Positions 6,663-11,702 of a stretch of DNA of 11,702 nucleotides are shown piece by piece. The stretch spans positions 1 to 11,702 of the forward strand of contig CAIFEU010000036.1 of assembly GCA_903789505.1 (NCBI GenBank), in the 5' to 3' direction. The DNA comes from an uncultured Coriobacteriales bacterium (lineage in GTDB: Bacteria > Actinomycetota > Coriobacteriia > Coriobacteriales > UMGS124). Position 1 is the stretch's first letter, and every line of letters starts with the position of its first letter. Position numbers and translations under genes: made by a program. The notes beneath the pieces were generated by a model. It was not told the origin of the DNA. It ran no database searches and saw only the letters and a list, made by a program, of their open reading frames with translations.

Positions 6663-7754
6663 TTAGTTGAACTTCACGACCTTGCGCGCCAGGCGATACA
6701 GGCCGGTCGAAATCTTGTGGCCCACGTCGCCGGGTAGGTTCGTAAACACCCCCATGACGCCATGGCGCGCGTGGGAGTACATGCGCTCGTCGAACTTCTT
6801 GAGATGGTCCCAAAGCGCCGAGAGGTTCGCCTCGGCGTCGGGGTCCTTGGAGAGGTGCGAGAACACGCTCGAGATCGTCATCATCATCGTGAAGTAGTTG
6901 AGCATGTAGTTGCGCAACGGGACGCTGGCGATGTCGTCGTAGAGGTGATAGGCGTCGATCATGATGCGCGTGATGCGCAGCTGCTGGTCGTAACGCGAGG
7001 TCATGACCTGCTCGTTGACGCTCTGGTCCTGCCTGCCTATGTAGTAGCGATAGACGTCGGCATCCTCATAGTACAGTGTCGCGCAGCGCGGGAGCGGCAC
7101 GTACGCGAAGATGTTGTCGACGTAGAAGGTATGGCTCGGCAGGGGCACGCCGCCATCGCGCAGCACGCTCGTCCGATAGGTCAGCGAATGCATCAGCAGG
7201 TTCTGGTCGAGCCTGAACCTCCCCATCTCGTTCCAGGTGAAGACGCGGTCGGTTGGCAGGACGTCGGAATAGCCTATCGGCGTGCGCGTGTCGTCGAGGA
7301 CGTGCTCGTAGACGTAGTTTGAGATGAACAGGTCGACCGCCTGACCGGACGCGACAAGACGGCGCATGTCCGCGAGCAGCTTGCGCCCCGCCTGCCTGTC
7401 GATCCAGTCGTCGGAATCGACGACCTTGTAGTACATGCCCCGAGCGTGGGCGATGCCCGTGAGAACGGCGGCCCCATGGCCGCCATTCTCCTGGTGAACG
7501 GCGCTGATCAAGCCGGGATATCGACGCGCCCAGGCGTCGGCCTTTGCGGGGGTGTCATCCTTGGTGGACCCGTCGTCGACGATGACGATCTCGAAGTCGG
7601 CATCGGCTGCCGCGGGGACGTCGACGCCGCCGTCCGCCCCGTCATGCGGGACGCAAGCGGCGAGTATTGAGTTCACGCACGTATCCATGTACTCCGCGGA
7701 GTTGTAACACGGAATGGCAAACGTGATGAGCTTGGTGCAGCCTGAGTCGAGCAT
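6663..7754 (-). CDS. Family 2 glycosyltransferase (GT-A fold)
   Basis: 363 aa from the ATG at 7752-7754. This start has GGGGGAG four bases upstream and begins directly before the first GT2 strand; an in-frame extension of 13 residues to 7793 has no such support. Family marks are LITFAIPCYNSAEYMD (9-24), EIVIVDDGSTKDDT (55-68), QENGGHGAAV (88-97) and the metal-binding DxD region VVDSDDWID (111-119). Between the first helix and the second strand, residues 33-53 form an Ala/Asp/Gly-rich insert of about 18 residues not usual in GT2. There is no membrane segment; the C terminus is basic and could sit at the membrane face. It lies 60 bases after glf on the same strand, so the sugar could be galactofuranose, but GT2 specificity cannot be read from sequence. 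Confidence 0.9.
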   Translation of the reverse strand: MLDSGCTKLITFAIPCYNSAEYMDTCVNSILAACVPHDGADGGVDVPAAADADFEIVIVDDGSTKDDTPAKADAWARRYPGLISAVHQENGGHGAAVLTGIAHARGMYYKVVDSDDWIDRQAGRKLLADMRRLVASGQAVDLFISNYVYEHVLDDTRTPIGYSDVLPTDRVFTWNEMGRFRLDQNLLMHSLTYRTSVLRDGGVPLPSHTFYVDNIFAYVPLPRCATLYYEDADVYRYYIGRQDQSVNEQVMTSRYDQQLRITRIMIDAYHLYDDIASVPLRNYMLNYFTMMMTISSVFSHLSKDPDAEANLSALWDHLKKFDERMYSHARHGVMGVFTNLPGDVGHKISTGLYRLARKVVKFN

Positions 7755-7758
7755 GGTG

Positions 7759-7765
7759 CTCCCCC
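7759..7765 (-). promoter_or_regulatory. Ribosome binding site of the glycosyltransferase gene
   Basis: Read on the minus strand, GGGGGAG lies four bases before the ATG at 7754. It is the reason for choosing that start over the longer in-frame version. Confidence 0.6.
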
Positions 7766-7778
7766 GATGCGATTGTGT

Positions 7779-7800
7779 GCGGCGCGTCCCCACGCGGCGC
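7779..7800 (-). other. Intercistronic stem-loop between glf and the glycosyltransferase gene
   Basis: GCGgCGCGT and ACGCGgCGC form eight base pairs with one G-G mismatch around a CCCC loop (GGGG on the minus strand). It lies 14 bases after the glf stop and ends 24 bases before the glycosyltransferase start. No T-run follows on either strand. It could protect or partly terminate the glf transcript, or reflect GC-rich composition alone. Confidence 0.4.
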
Positions 7801-7814
7801 GAGACGGCGAGACG

Positions 7815-9011
7815 CTAGTGGGCCTTGGCGATCTCGTCGGCAAGGTCGAGTGCGCTGGCGACGACGCCGTCCATGTCGTAGTAGCGATACTCCGCCAGGC
7901 GCCCCACGGCGTGGAAGTTGGCGATGCCGCTCACGCGGTCCAGGTAGCGCTGGTAGAGGGAGCGATTCTCGTCGGACAGGATCGCGTAGTAGGGCGTCTG
8001 GCCGCTCCCGGGGACGTATGCCTGGGGGTACTCCTTCAGAATCGTCGTGACGCCGTCGATCTTCTGGCCCGTCATGAGCTTGAACTCGGTGATGCGCGTG
8101 AAGTCCTCGCTGGTCGTGTAGTTAACCGTCGCCGCAGGCTGGAACTGGTCCTGATGGAGCGTCTCGAACTTGAGGTCGAGCGAGCGGTATGGGAGCGCGC
8201 CCAGGTCAAGGCCGAACAGCTCGTCGAGCGGTCCGGTGTAGATGACCTCGCCCTCATAGGGCTTGCCGCCCACGACGACCCTGCCGTCGCCCACCGACAG
8301 GACGGAGCGCGCGTCGACGTCGAGGAAGACGTCGATGAGTTCGTGGTCGAGCATCCGCTCGAACAGCTTGGTGTAGCCGCCCTGCGGCATCCCCTGCCAC
8401 GGGGACTGGAAGTAGCGGTCGTCGTCGCCGACCATCACCGGGACGCGACCGGTGACGCTGGGGTCGACCTGGTCGGGGGTCTGGCCCCACTGCTTGAGCG
8501 TGTAGTGGAGGAAGATGTTCTCGTACACGTAATCGGCCACCTCCTCCAGCTCGGGGTCGTTCGCCTCGCGAAGCTGCAGGATGCGGACCTTCTTGTTCTC
8601 CCCGAACGTCTCGACGAGCCGACGATAGAGGCGCTCGCCGCGCTCCTGGCCAAACGCGAGCTTCAGGGAGGTGTGGTTAAACGGTACGGGCATGAGCGTT
8701 CCGTGGACGTTTGCCAGGACGCGGTGCTGATAGCCGTCGAAATGGGTGAAGCGCTCCAGATAGTCGAAGACGCGCTGGTCATAGGTATGGAAGATGTGCG
8801 GGCCATAGAGGTGAATCAAGACGCCCGCATCGTCGAGCAGGTCATAGGCGTTGCCGGCGATGTGGGGACGTCGCTCGAGAACTGCCACGCGCATGCCGCG
8901 ACGATCGGCGAGGCTGCGAGCGACGACCGAACCGGCGTATCCCGCCCCGACCACGATCATGTCGTAGCGGCTCGCGTCGAAGTCAACCGGGAGATCGTGC
9001 TTGATTGCCAT
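7815..9011 (-). CDS. glf: UDP-galactopyranose mutase
   Basis: 398 aa. This flavoenzyme interconverts UDP-galactopyranose and UDP-galactofuranose through reduced FAD. The dinucleotide-binding motif is VVGAGYAGSVVARSL (20-34), followed by the FAD-ribose region VAVLERRPHIAGNAYD (42-57). Further typical segments are LYGPHIFHTYD (68-78), LKQWGQTP (172-179) with the conserved tryptophan W175, VTGRVPV (186-192), FQSPWQGMPQGGYT (201-214), and the C-terminal AEYRYYDMDG (373-382). Length fits the bacterial family (about 370-400 aa). The ATG at 9009-9011 follows GAAAGGA with seven-base spacing; the frame stays open far upstream, but that sequence overlaps pta and looks non-coding. The product is the activated sugar for galactofuranose-containing glycans or glycolipids, and the glycosyltransferase next in the transcript is the obvious candidate partner. 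Confidence 0.96.
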   Translation of the reverse strand: MAIKHDLPVDFDASRYDMIVVGAGYAGSVVARSLADRRGMRVAVLERRPHIAGNAYDLLDDAGVLIHLYGPHIFHTYDQRVFDYLERFTHFDGYQHRVLANVHGTLMPVPFNHTSLKLAFGQERGERLYRRLVETFGENKKVRILQLREANDPELEEVADYVYENIFLHYTLKQWGQTPDQVDPSVTGRVPVMVGDDDRYFQSPWQGMPQGGYTKLFERMLDHELIDVFLDVDARSVLSVGDGRVVVGGKPYEGEVIYTGPLDELFGLDLGALPYRSLDLKFETLHQDQFQPAATVNYTTSEDFTRITEFKLMTGQKIDGVTTILKEYPQAYVPGSGQTPYYAILSDENRSLYQRYLDRVSGIANFHAVGRLAEYRYYDMDGVVASALDLADEIAKAH

Positions 9012-9018
9012 GCGGGGT

Positions 9019-9025
9019 TCCTTTC
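9019..9025 (-). promoter_or_regulatory. Ribosome binding site of glf
   Basis: On the minus strand this reads GAAAGGA, seven bases before the glf ATG at 9011. The same heptamer precedes pta on the other side of the intergenic region. It fixes the glf start, since the frame remains open upstream. Confidence 0.7.
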
Positions 9026-9122
9026 GTTGCGCGTGCGCGTATGAGATGCACGGACAGGTGGAACGCGCGAGCGAGGCACAGTGCCCCGGCGGGCGCGCGA
9101 ATTGCGTGCGGTCGGTGACGAT

Positions 9123-9142
9123 GTGCGGCGGGAACGCCGCAC
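9123..9142. promoter_or_regulatory. Perfect 8-4-8 inverted repeat upstream of glf
   Basis: GTGCGGCG (9123-9130), GGAA, CGCCGCAC (9135-9142) is a perfect dyad in the divergent glf-pta intergenic region, 111 bases upstream of the glf start and about 45 bases upstream of the likely pta -35 box. As plus-strand RNA it would be a hairpin with a GNRA-type GGAA loop, but it lies upstream of the pta promoter. It is therefore either a DNA operator-like site or part of a glf leader RNA. No T-run follows on either side, so it is not a normal intrinsic terminator. Confidence 0.5.
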
Positions 9143-9187
9143 GCGCCACCAGCGACGCCCCAGACAGAATGGACGGGGGTCGCCTCC

Positions 9188-9215
9188 GTGAAATACTAAC
9201 ACTGCGCCTTATAAT
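9188..9215 (+). promoter_or_regulatory. Probable sigma-70-type promoter for pta
   Basis: TATAAT at 9210-9215 is a perfect -10 hexamer, and GTGAAA at 9188-9193 matches the -35 consensus TTGACA at four of six positions with a 16-base spacer. The segment is the only AT-rich patch in the glf-pta gap. Transcription would start near 9222, giving a leader of about 180 bases before pta. A glf promoter may share this patch, but I could not fix one. Confidence 0.6.
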
Positions 9216-9255
9216 CTGCGCGGTTCGACACGCGACGCACGCGCATCGCGCATCT

Positions 9256-9346
9256 GGGCGACAGGCAATCCCCCGCGGCGCGGCCATGATGACGCGGGAC
9301 CCGCGGGGTTTGGACGCAGGCACGCTCAAGGCGTCATCTGTCGCCC
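9256..9346 (+). ncRNA. Candidate structured leader of pta (three-way-junction fold)
   Basis: Three nested stems are visible. P1 pairs GGGCGACAG (9256-9264) with CTGTCGCCC (9338-9346), nine perfect pairs. P2 pairs CCCCGCGG (9271-9278) with CCGCGGGG (9301-9308) and may extend through CGCG/CGCG (9279-9282, 9293-9296). P3 pairs GACGC (9313-9317) with GCGTC (9331-9335). The junction strands are short (6, 4 and 2 bases). It lies between the proposed start of transcription and the pta ribosome binding site. It matches no riboswitch I know, and chance stems are common in GC-rich DNA, so this is a candidate only. Confidence 0.3.
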
Positions 9347-9404
9347 CGTCTCTCGACCCAGCCTTGCGTGCGCCTCCCATTCCGACCCGACCGAAAGGAC
9401 CGCG

Positions 9405-10394
9405 ATGAGCTCGTTCATAGACGGCGCGATTCGTCTCGCGCAGACCAACCCCCAACGCATCGTGCTTCCCGAGGGCGGCGACCCGCGCACGATAGAGGCA
9501 GCGCGCGAGATCGTATCCCGCGGGATAGCCGAGGTCACGATTCTTGGCGACCCCGCAAAAATCGACATCGAGGGCGCACGCGTCATCGACAACCGCACCT
9601 CCCCCGACCGCGACAGGTACGCCAATGCGCTGGTTGAAATCAGGCGCAAGAAGGGGCTGTCGCTCGAAGACGCCTACCGGCTGCTCGACGACGAGCTGTA
9701 CTATGGCGTGATGATGGTGAAGATGGACGACGCTGACGGCATGACCAGCGGCGCCTGCCATGCGACCGGCGACGTGCTGAGGCCGGCGCTGCAGATTCTG
9801 AAGTGCGCCCCCGGCGCGCCGCTGGTCTCCTCGTTCTTCGAAATCTCGGTCCCGAACTGCCCGTACGGCGAGAACGGGATGTTCTTCTTTGCCGACTGCG
9901 GGCTGAACGTTTACCCCAGCGCCGACGAGCTGGCGACGATCGCGATTCAGACCGCCCGGAGCTGGAAGGCGTTCGTCGGGACCGAGCCGCGCGTCGCGAT
10001 GCTTTCGTTCTCGTCGATGGGCAGCGCGAAGCAGGAGCAGGCGCAGCTGATGGCCCAGGCGACGCAGATCGCGAAGTCGCGCGCTCCCGAGCTCGCGCTC
10101 GACGGCGAGCTTCAGTTCGACGCCGCCGTGGTGCCCGAGGTCGCCGCGAGCAAGGCGCCGGGGTCACCGGTCGCAGGCCAGGCAAACGTGCTCGTGTTCC
10201 CCAACCTGGACGCGGGCAACATAGGCTACAAGATCGCCCAGCGCCTGGGCGGCGCGGAGGCAATCGGCCCGGTTCTGCAGGGTCTGGCGGCGCCGGTCAA
10301 CGACCTCTCGCGGGGTTGCTCGGCAAGCGACATCGTGGGCATGGTGGCGCTGACCGCCCTGCAGGCGCGCACGAAGAGGGAGCGTCAGGCATAA
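9405..10394 (+). CDS. pta: Phosphate acetyltransferase
   Basis: 329 aa, the length of the short single-domain Pta form without the N-terminal regulatory domains of E. coli Pta. The enzyme converts acetyl-CoA and phosphate to acetyl phosphate and CoA in the cytoplasm. Typical segments are IVLPEGGDPRTIEAA near residue 19, GMTSGACHATGDVLRPAL in the middle, and VNDLSRGCSASDIVGM near the C terminus. There S302, R303 and D309 correspond to the active-site Ser, Arg and Asp of the well-studied Methanosarcina enzyme. GAAAGGA (9393-9399) lies five bases before the ATG. A good promoter lies about 190 bases upstream with a possibly structured leader. Acetate kinase lies next but on the opposite strand. 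No defect is visible. Confidence 0.96.
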   Translation: MSSFIDGAIRLAQTNPQRIVLPEGGDPRTIEAAREIVSRGIAEVTILGDPAKIDIEGARVIDNRTSPDRDRYANALVEIRRKKGLSLEDAYRLLDDELYYGVMMVKMDDADGMTSGACHATGDVLRPALQILKCAPGAPLVSSFFEISVPNCPYGENGMFFFADCGLNVYPSADELATIAIQTARSWKAFVGTEPRVAMLSFSSMGSAKQEQAQLMAQATQIAKSRAPELALDGELQFDAAVVPEVAASKAPGSPVAGQANVLVFPNLDAGNIGYKIAQRLGGAEAIGPVLQGLAAPVNDLSRGCSASDIVGMVALTALQARTKRERQA

Positions 10395-10414
10395 GGCCCG
10401 CAGCACGGATACCC

Positions 10415-10453
10415 GCGGCGCCGCAGGAGACAGCATCTCTCCCGCGGCGCCGC
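10415..10453 (+). terminator. Long GC hairpin after pta, probably a terminator
   Basis: GCGGCGCCGC (10415-10424), one A-C mismatch, and GGAGA (10426-10430) pair with TCTCC (10438-10442) and a second GCGGCGCCGC (10444-10453), around a 7-base loop. That gives 15 pairs and one mismatch. It begins 20 bases after the pta stop. There is no U-run, as is common for strong hairpin terminators in GC-rich actinobacteria. Each arm is itself palindromic, so the 13-bp unit CCCGCGGCGCCGC also appears as a direct repeat at 10412 and 10441. It may act in both directions. Confidence 0.65.
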
Positions 10454-10482
10454 CGCGATGTCGCAGCCAAGCCCATCGACCA

Positions 10483-10510
10483 GGGGCGCGGGCGACACCG
10501 GGCGCGCCCC
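10483..10510 (-). terminator. GC hairpin after ackA
   Basis: GGGGCGCG (10483-10490) and CGCGCCCC (10503-10510) form eight perfect pairs around a 12-base loop. It lies 58 bases past the ackA stop, so it is the first hairpin met by ackA transcripts, as the 10415-10453 hairpin is the first met by pta transcripts. No T-run follows. The remaining sequence between the two genes (about 10454-10482 and 10511-10568) shows nothing further except a loopless CCCCGGGG palindrome at 10551-10558. Confidence 0.45.
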
Positions 10511-10568
10511 ATGCGCCCGCCGACGGATTCCGGCCCGCGCGGTCATCCGCCCCCGGGGACCGAGCCGC

Positions 10569-11702
10569 TCAGTCGCCGCCGAGCAGGCGCTTGACGTCGA
10601 GCGCGATCATGTACTCCTCGCCTGCGGGTATGACGTAGATCTCGACCTCGGAGTCGTCTGCCGAGATGCGCCACGGCTCGTCGCGATGCTGGGCGTTGAG
10701 CGTCTCGTCGATCTTGAAGCCCAGACCCTCCATGCCGGCGAGCGCCAGCCTGCGGATGTCGGGCGAGTTCTGGCCGGCGCCCGCCGTGAACGCGAGCGTG
10801 TCGACGCCGCCCATGACCGCCCACATCATGCCGATGTACTTGCGCGTGTCATAGCCGAACATGTCCAGGGCGAGCTGCGACCGACGGTCCCCGTGCTCCG
10901 AGGCGTCTATCAGGTCACGGATGTCGTTGGTCAACCCGCTCACCGCCAGCAGGCCCGACTTCTTGTTCATGATCATGTCGATGTCGTGCGCGTTGTAGTC
11001 GGTGTTCTCGATGATGTAGGTGACGGCGGCGGGGTCGATCGAGCCGCAGCGCGTGCCCATCATGAGGCCGTCAAGCGGGGTGAAGCCCATCGTCGTGTCG
11101 ACGCAGACGCCGTCCTTGATCGCCGAGATCGAGCTGCCGTTACCCAGGTGGCAGCTGATGAGCCGGTGACACCTGCCCTCGGTCAGCTGGTCGCAGGTCA
11201 TCGCGACGTAGCGATGGGATATACCGTGGAAGCCGTACTTGCGAAGCTGCAGGCTCTCGCACAGGTCGTCCGGCAGCGGGTAGCGATATGCCACCTCGGG
11301 AATCGTGGAGTGAAACGACGTGTCGAAGCACACGACGCTGGGGACCTGGGGAAGGACCTCGCGACACGACTCGATGACCGAGGCTGCCGCATAGTTGTGC
11401 AGGGGCGCGAGCGGAGCGATCTCCTCGATTTTCCTGATCACGGTGTCGTCGACGACGCAGGAGTCCTTGAAGTACGAGCCTCCGTGGACGATGCGGTGGC
11501 CGATCGCGTCTATCGGCGCGTCGTCCTGATGGGCAAGTAGAGTGCCGAGGACCAGCGAAATCGCCGTGCGGTGGTTGAGAATCGCCAGCGTCAGGCGCTG
11601 GTTGACGTCCTTGGTCTTGAACGTGAAGGTGGAGTCGCCTTCGCCGATGCGCTCGCAGGCGCCCGACGCGAGCACGTCGCGCGTCTCCACCGTGAGCAGT
11701 TG
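10569..11702 (-). CDS. ackA: Acetate kinase, 5' end beyond the window
   Basis: 377 residues are visible and the frame is open to the window edge, where it reads QLLTVETRDVLASG. The usual N-terminal NxGSSSxKY strand should follow within about 18-20 residues off the window, so the GTG at 11690 is not the start. Acetate kinase makes ATP and acetate from acetyl phosphate and ADP. Conserved segments are GHRIVHGG, VCFDTSFHSTIP (catalytic Asp region), KYGFHGISHRYV (His), SCHLGNGSSISAI, MGTRCGSIDPA (catalytic Arg) and the C-terminal IPAGEEYMIA with the conserved Glu. The phosphate-loop-like segment reads FTAGAGQNS, where FTAGIGENS is usual, giving a Glu-to-Gln change. It faces pta across 174 bases and completes the acetyl-CoA to acetate route. 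Confidence 0.95.
   Translation of the reverse strand, partial: QLLTVETRDVLASGACERIGEGDSTFTFKTKDVNQRLTLAILNHRTAISLVLGTLLAHQDDAPIDAIGHRIVHGGSYFKDSCVVDDTVIRKIEEIAPLAPLHNYAAASVIESCREVLPQVPSVVCFDTSFHSTIPEVAYRYPLPDDLCESLQLRKYGFHGISHRYVAMTCDQLTEGRCHRLISCHLGNGSSISAIKDGVCVDTTMGFTPLDGLMMGTRCGSIDPAAVTYIIENTDYNAHDIDMIMNKKSGLLAVSGLTNDIRDLIDASEHGDRRSQLALDMFGYDTRKYIGMMWAVMGGVDTLAFTAGAGQNSPDIRRLALAGMEGLGFKIDETLNAQHRDEPWRISADDSEVEIYVIPAGEEYMIALDVKRLLGGD

Noticed and set aside
5686..6813. Minus-strand open frame of 375 codons opposite the DJ-1-like and Maf genes
   Set aside because: It crosses three real genes and contains no recognisable motif; it is a shadow.
7776..7784. TGTGCGGCG shared with 9122-9130, a possible common site upstream of glf and the glycosyltransferase gene
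   Set aside because: The match is nine bases of GC-rich sequence at very different distances from the two starts (about 22 and 111 bases), so chance is the simpler explanation.
7767..9044. Long plus-strand open frame of 425 codons opposite glf
   Set aside because: It is antisense to glf, a clear enzyme with full motifs. Its translation is Val/Ala/Asp-rich with no family signature, as expected for a GC-rich shadow frame.
9271..9308. CCCCGCGG/CCGCGGGG stem read alone as a terminator or attenuator before pta
   Set aside because: Only three T residues follow on the plus strand and none on the minus strand, and the loop is long. It is better treated as one arm of the candidate leader fold.
9012..9761. 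N-terminal extension of the glf frame by about 250 residues
   Set aside because: The minus-strand frame is open upstream of glf, but it overlaps pta and the promoter region, has no recognisable protein character, and the glf start at 9011 has its own GAAAGGA ribosome binding site.
10551..10558. CCCCGGGG palindrome near the ackA stop
   Set aside because: It has no loop, so it cannot form a hairpin by itself, and 8-bp palindromes of this composition are expected in such GC-rich DNA.
10458..11540. Plus-strand open frame of 360 codons opposite ackA
   Set aside because: It lies almost entirely antisense to ackA, which has all catalytic motifs; the translated sequence shows no domain and is a product of GC-rich codon structure.

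Overview
The window looks like chromosomal DNA of a high-GC actinobacterium. The gene content, the polyphosphate kinase with a long acidic tail and the galactofuranose pair suggest the class Coriobacteriia, perhaps an Olsenella/Atopobium-like genus. That placement is an inference from memory of similar gene sets; no 16S or other marker is present. Most of the sequence is very GC-rich coding DNA. I see no insertion sequence, prophage, CRISPR array, tRNA or rRNA, and the region reads as core housekeeping sequence.

Layout, left to right. (1) Positions 1-4922, plus strand: the 3' end of an exopolyphosphatase (Ppx/GppA), a polyphosphate kinase (ppk) with a tail of about 265 residues, and six bases later a TrmA/RlmCD-type rRNA or tRNA uracil-C5 methyltransferase. 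(2) Positions 4923-5029: a short, strikingly AT-rich gap with a weak inverted repeat. (3) Positions 5030-6660, plus strand: a 63-aa protein of unknown function, a DJ-1/PfpI-like protein whose nucleophile cysteine is replaced by glycine, and a Maf nucleotide pyrophosphatase that overlaps it by 4 nt. (4) Positions 6663-9011, minus strand: glf (UDP-galactopyranose mutase) followed by a family-2 glycosyltransferase, probably co-transcribed for galactofuranose glycoconjugates. (5) Positions 9012-9404: a divergent intergenic region with an 8-4-8 palindrome, a good sigma-70-type promoter facing pta, and nested inverted repeats in the pta leader that can fold as a three-way junction. (6) Positions 9405-11702: pta (plus) and ackA (minus, 5' end off the window), converging on an intergenic region with two strong GC hairpins.

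How the genes work together: ppx and ppk degrade and make polyphosphate. Pta and AckA convert acetyl-CoA to acetate with ATP formation, but here they converge instead of forming the familiar ackA-pta operon. Glf makes UDP-galactofuranose, and the adjacent glycosyltransferase is a candidate user of it. Maf and the DJ-1-like protein form a translationally coupled pair usually read as nucleotide or protein quality control.

I found no clear new multi-gene system. The points most worth a second look are the long PPK tail, the DJ-1 homologue lacking its cysteine, the AT-rich small gene, and the structured DNA/RNA around pta.
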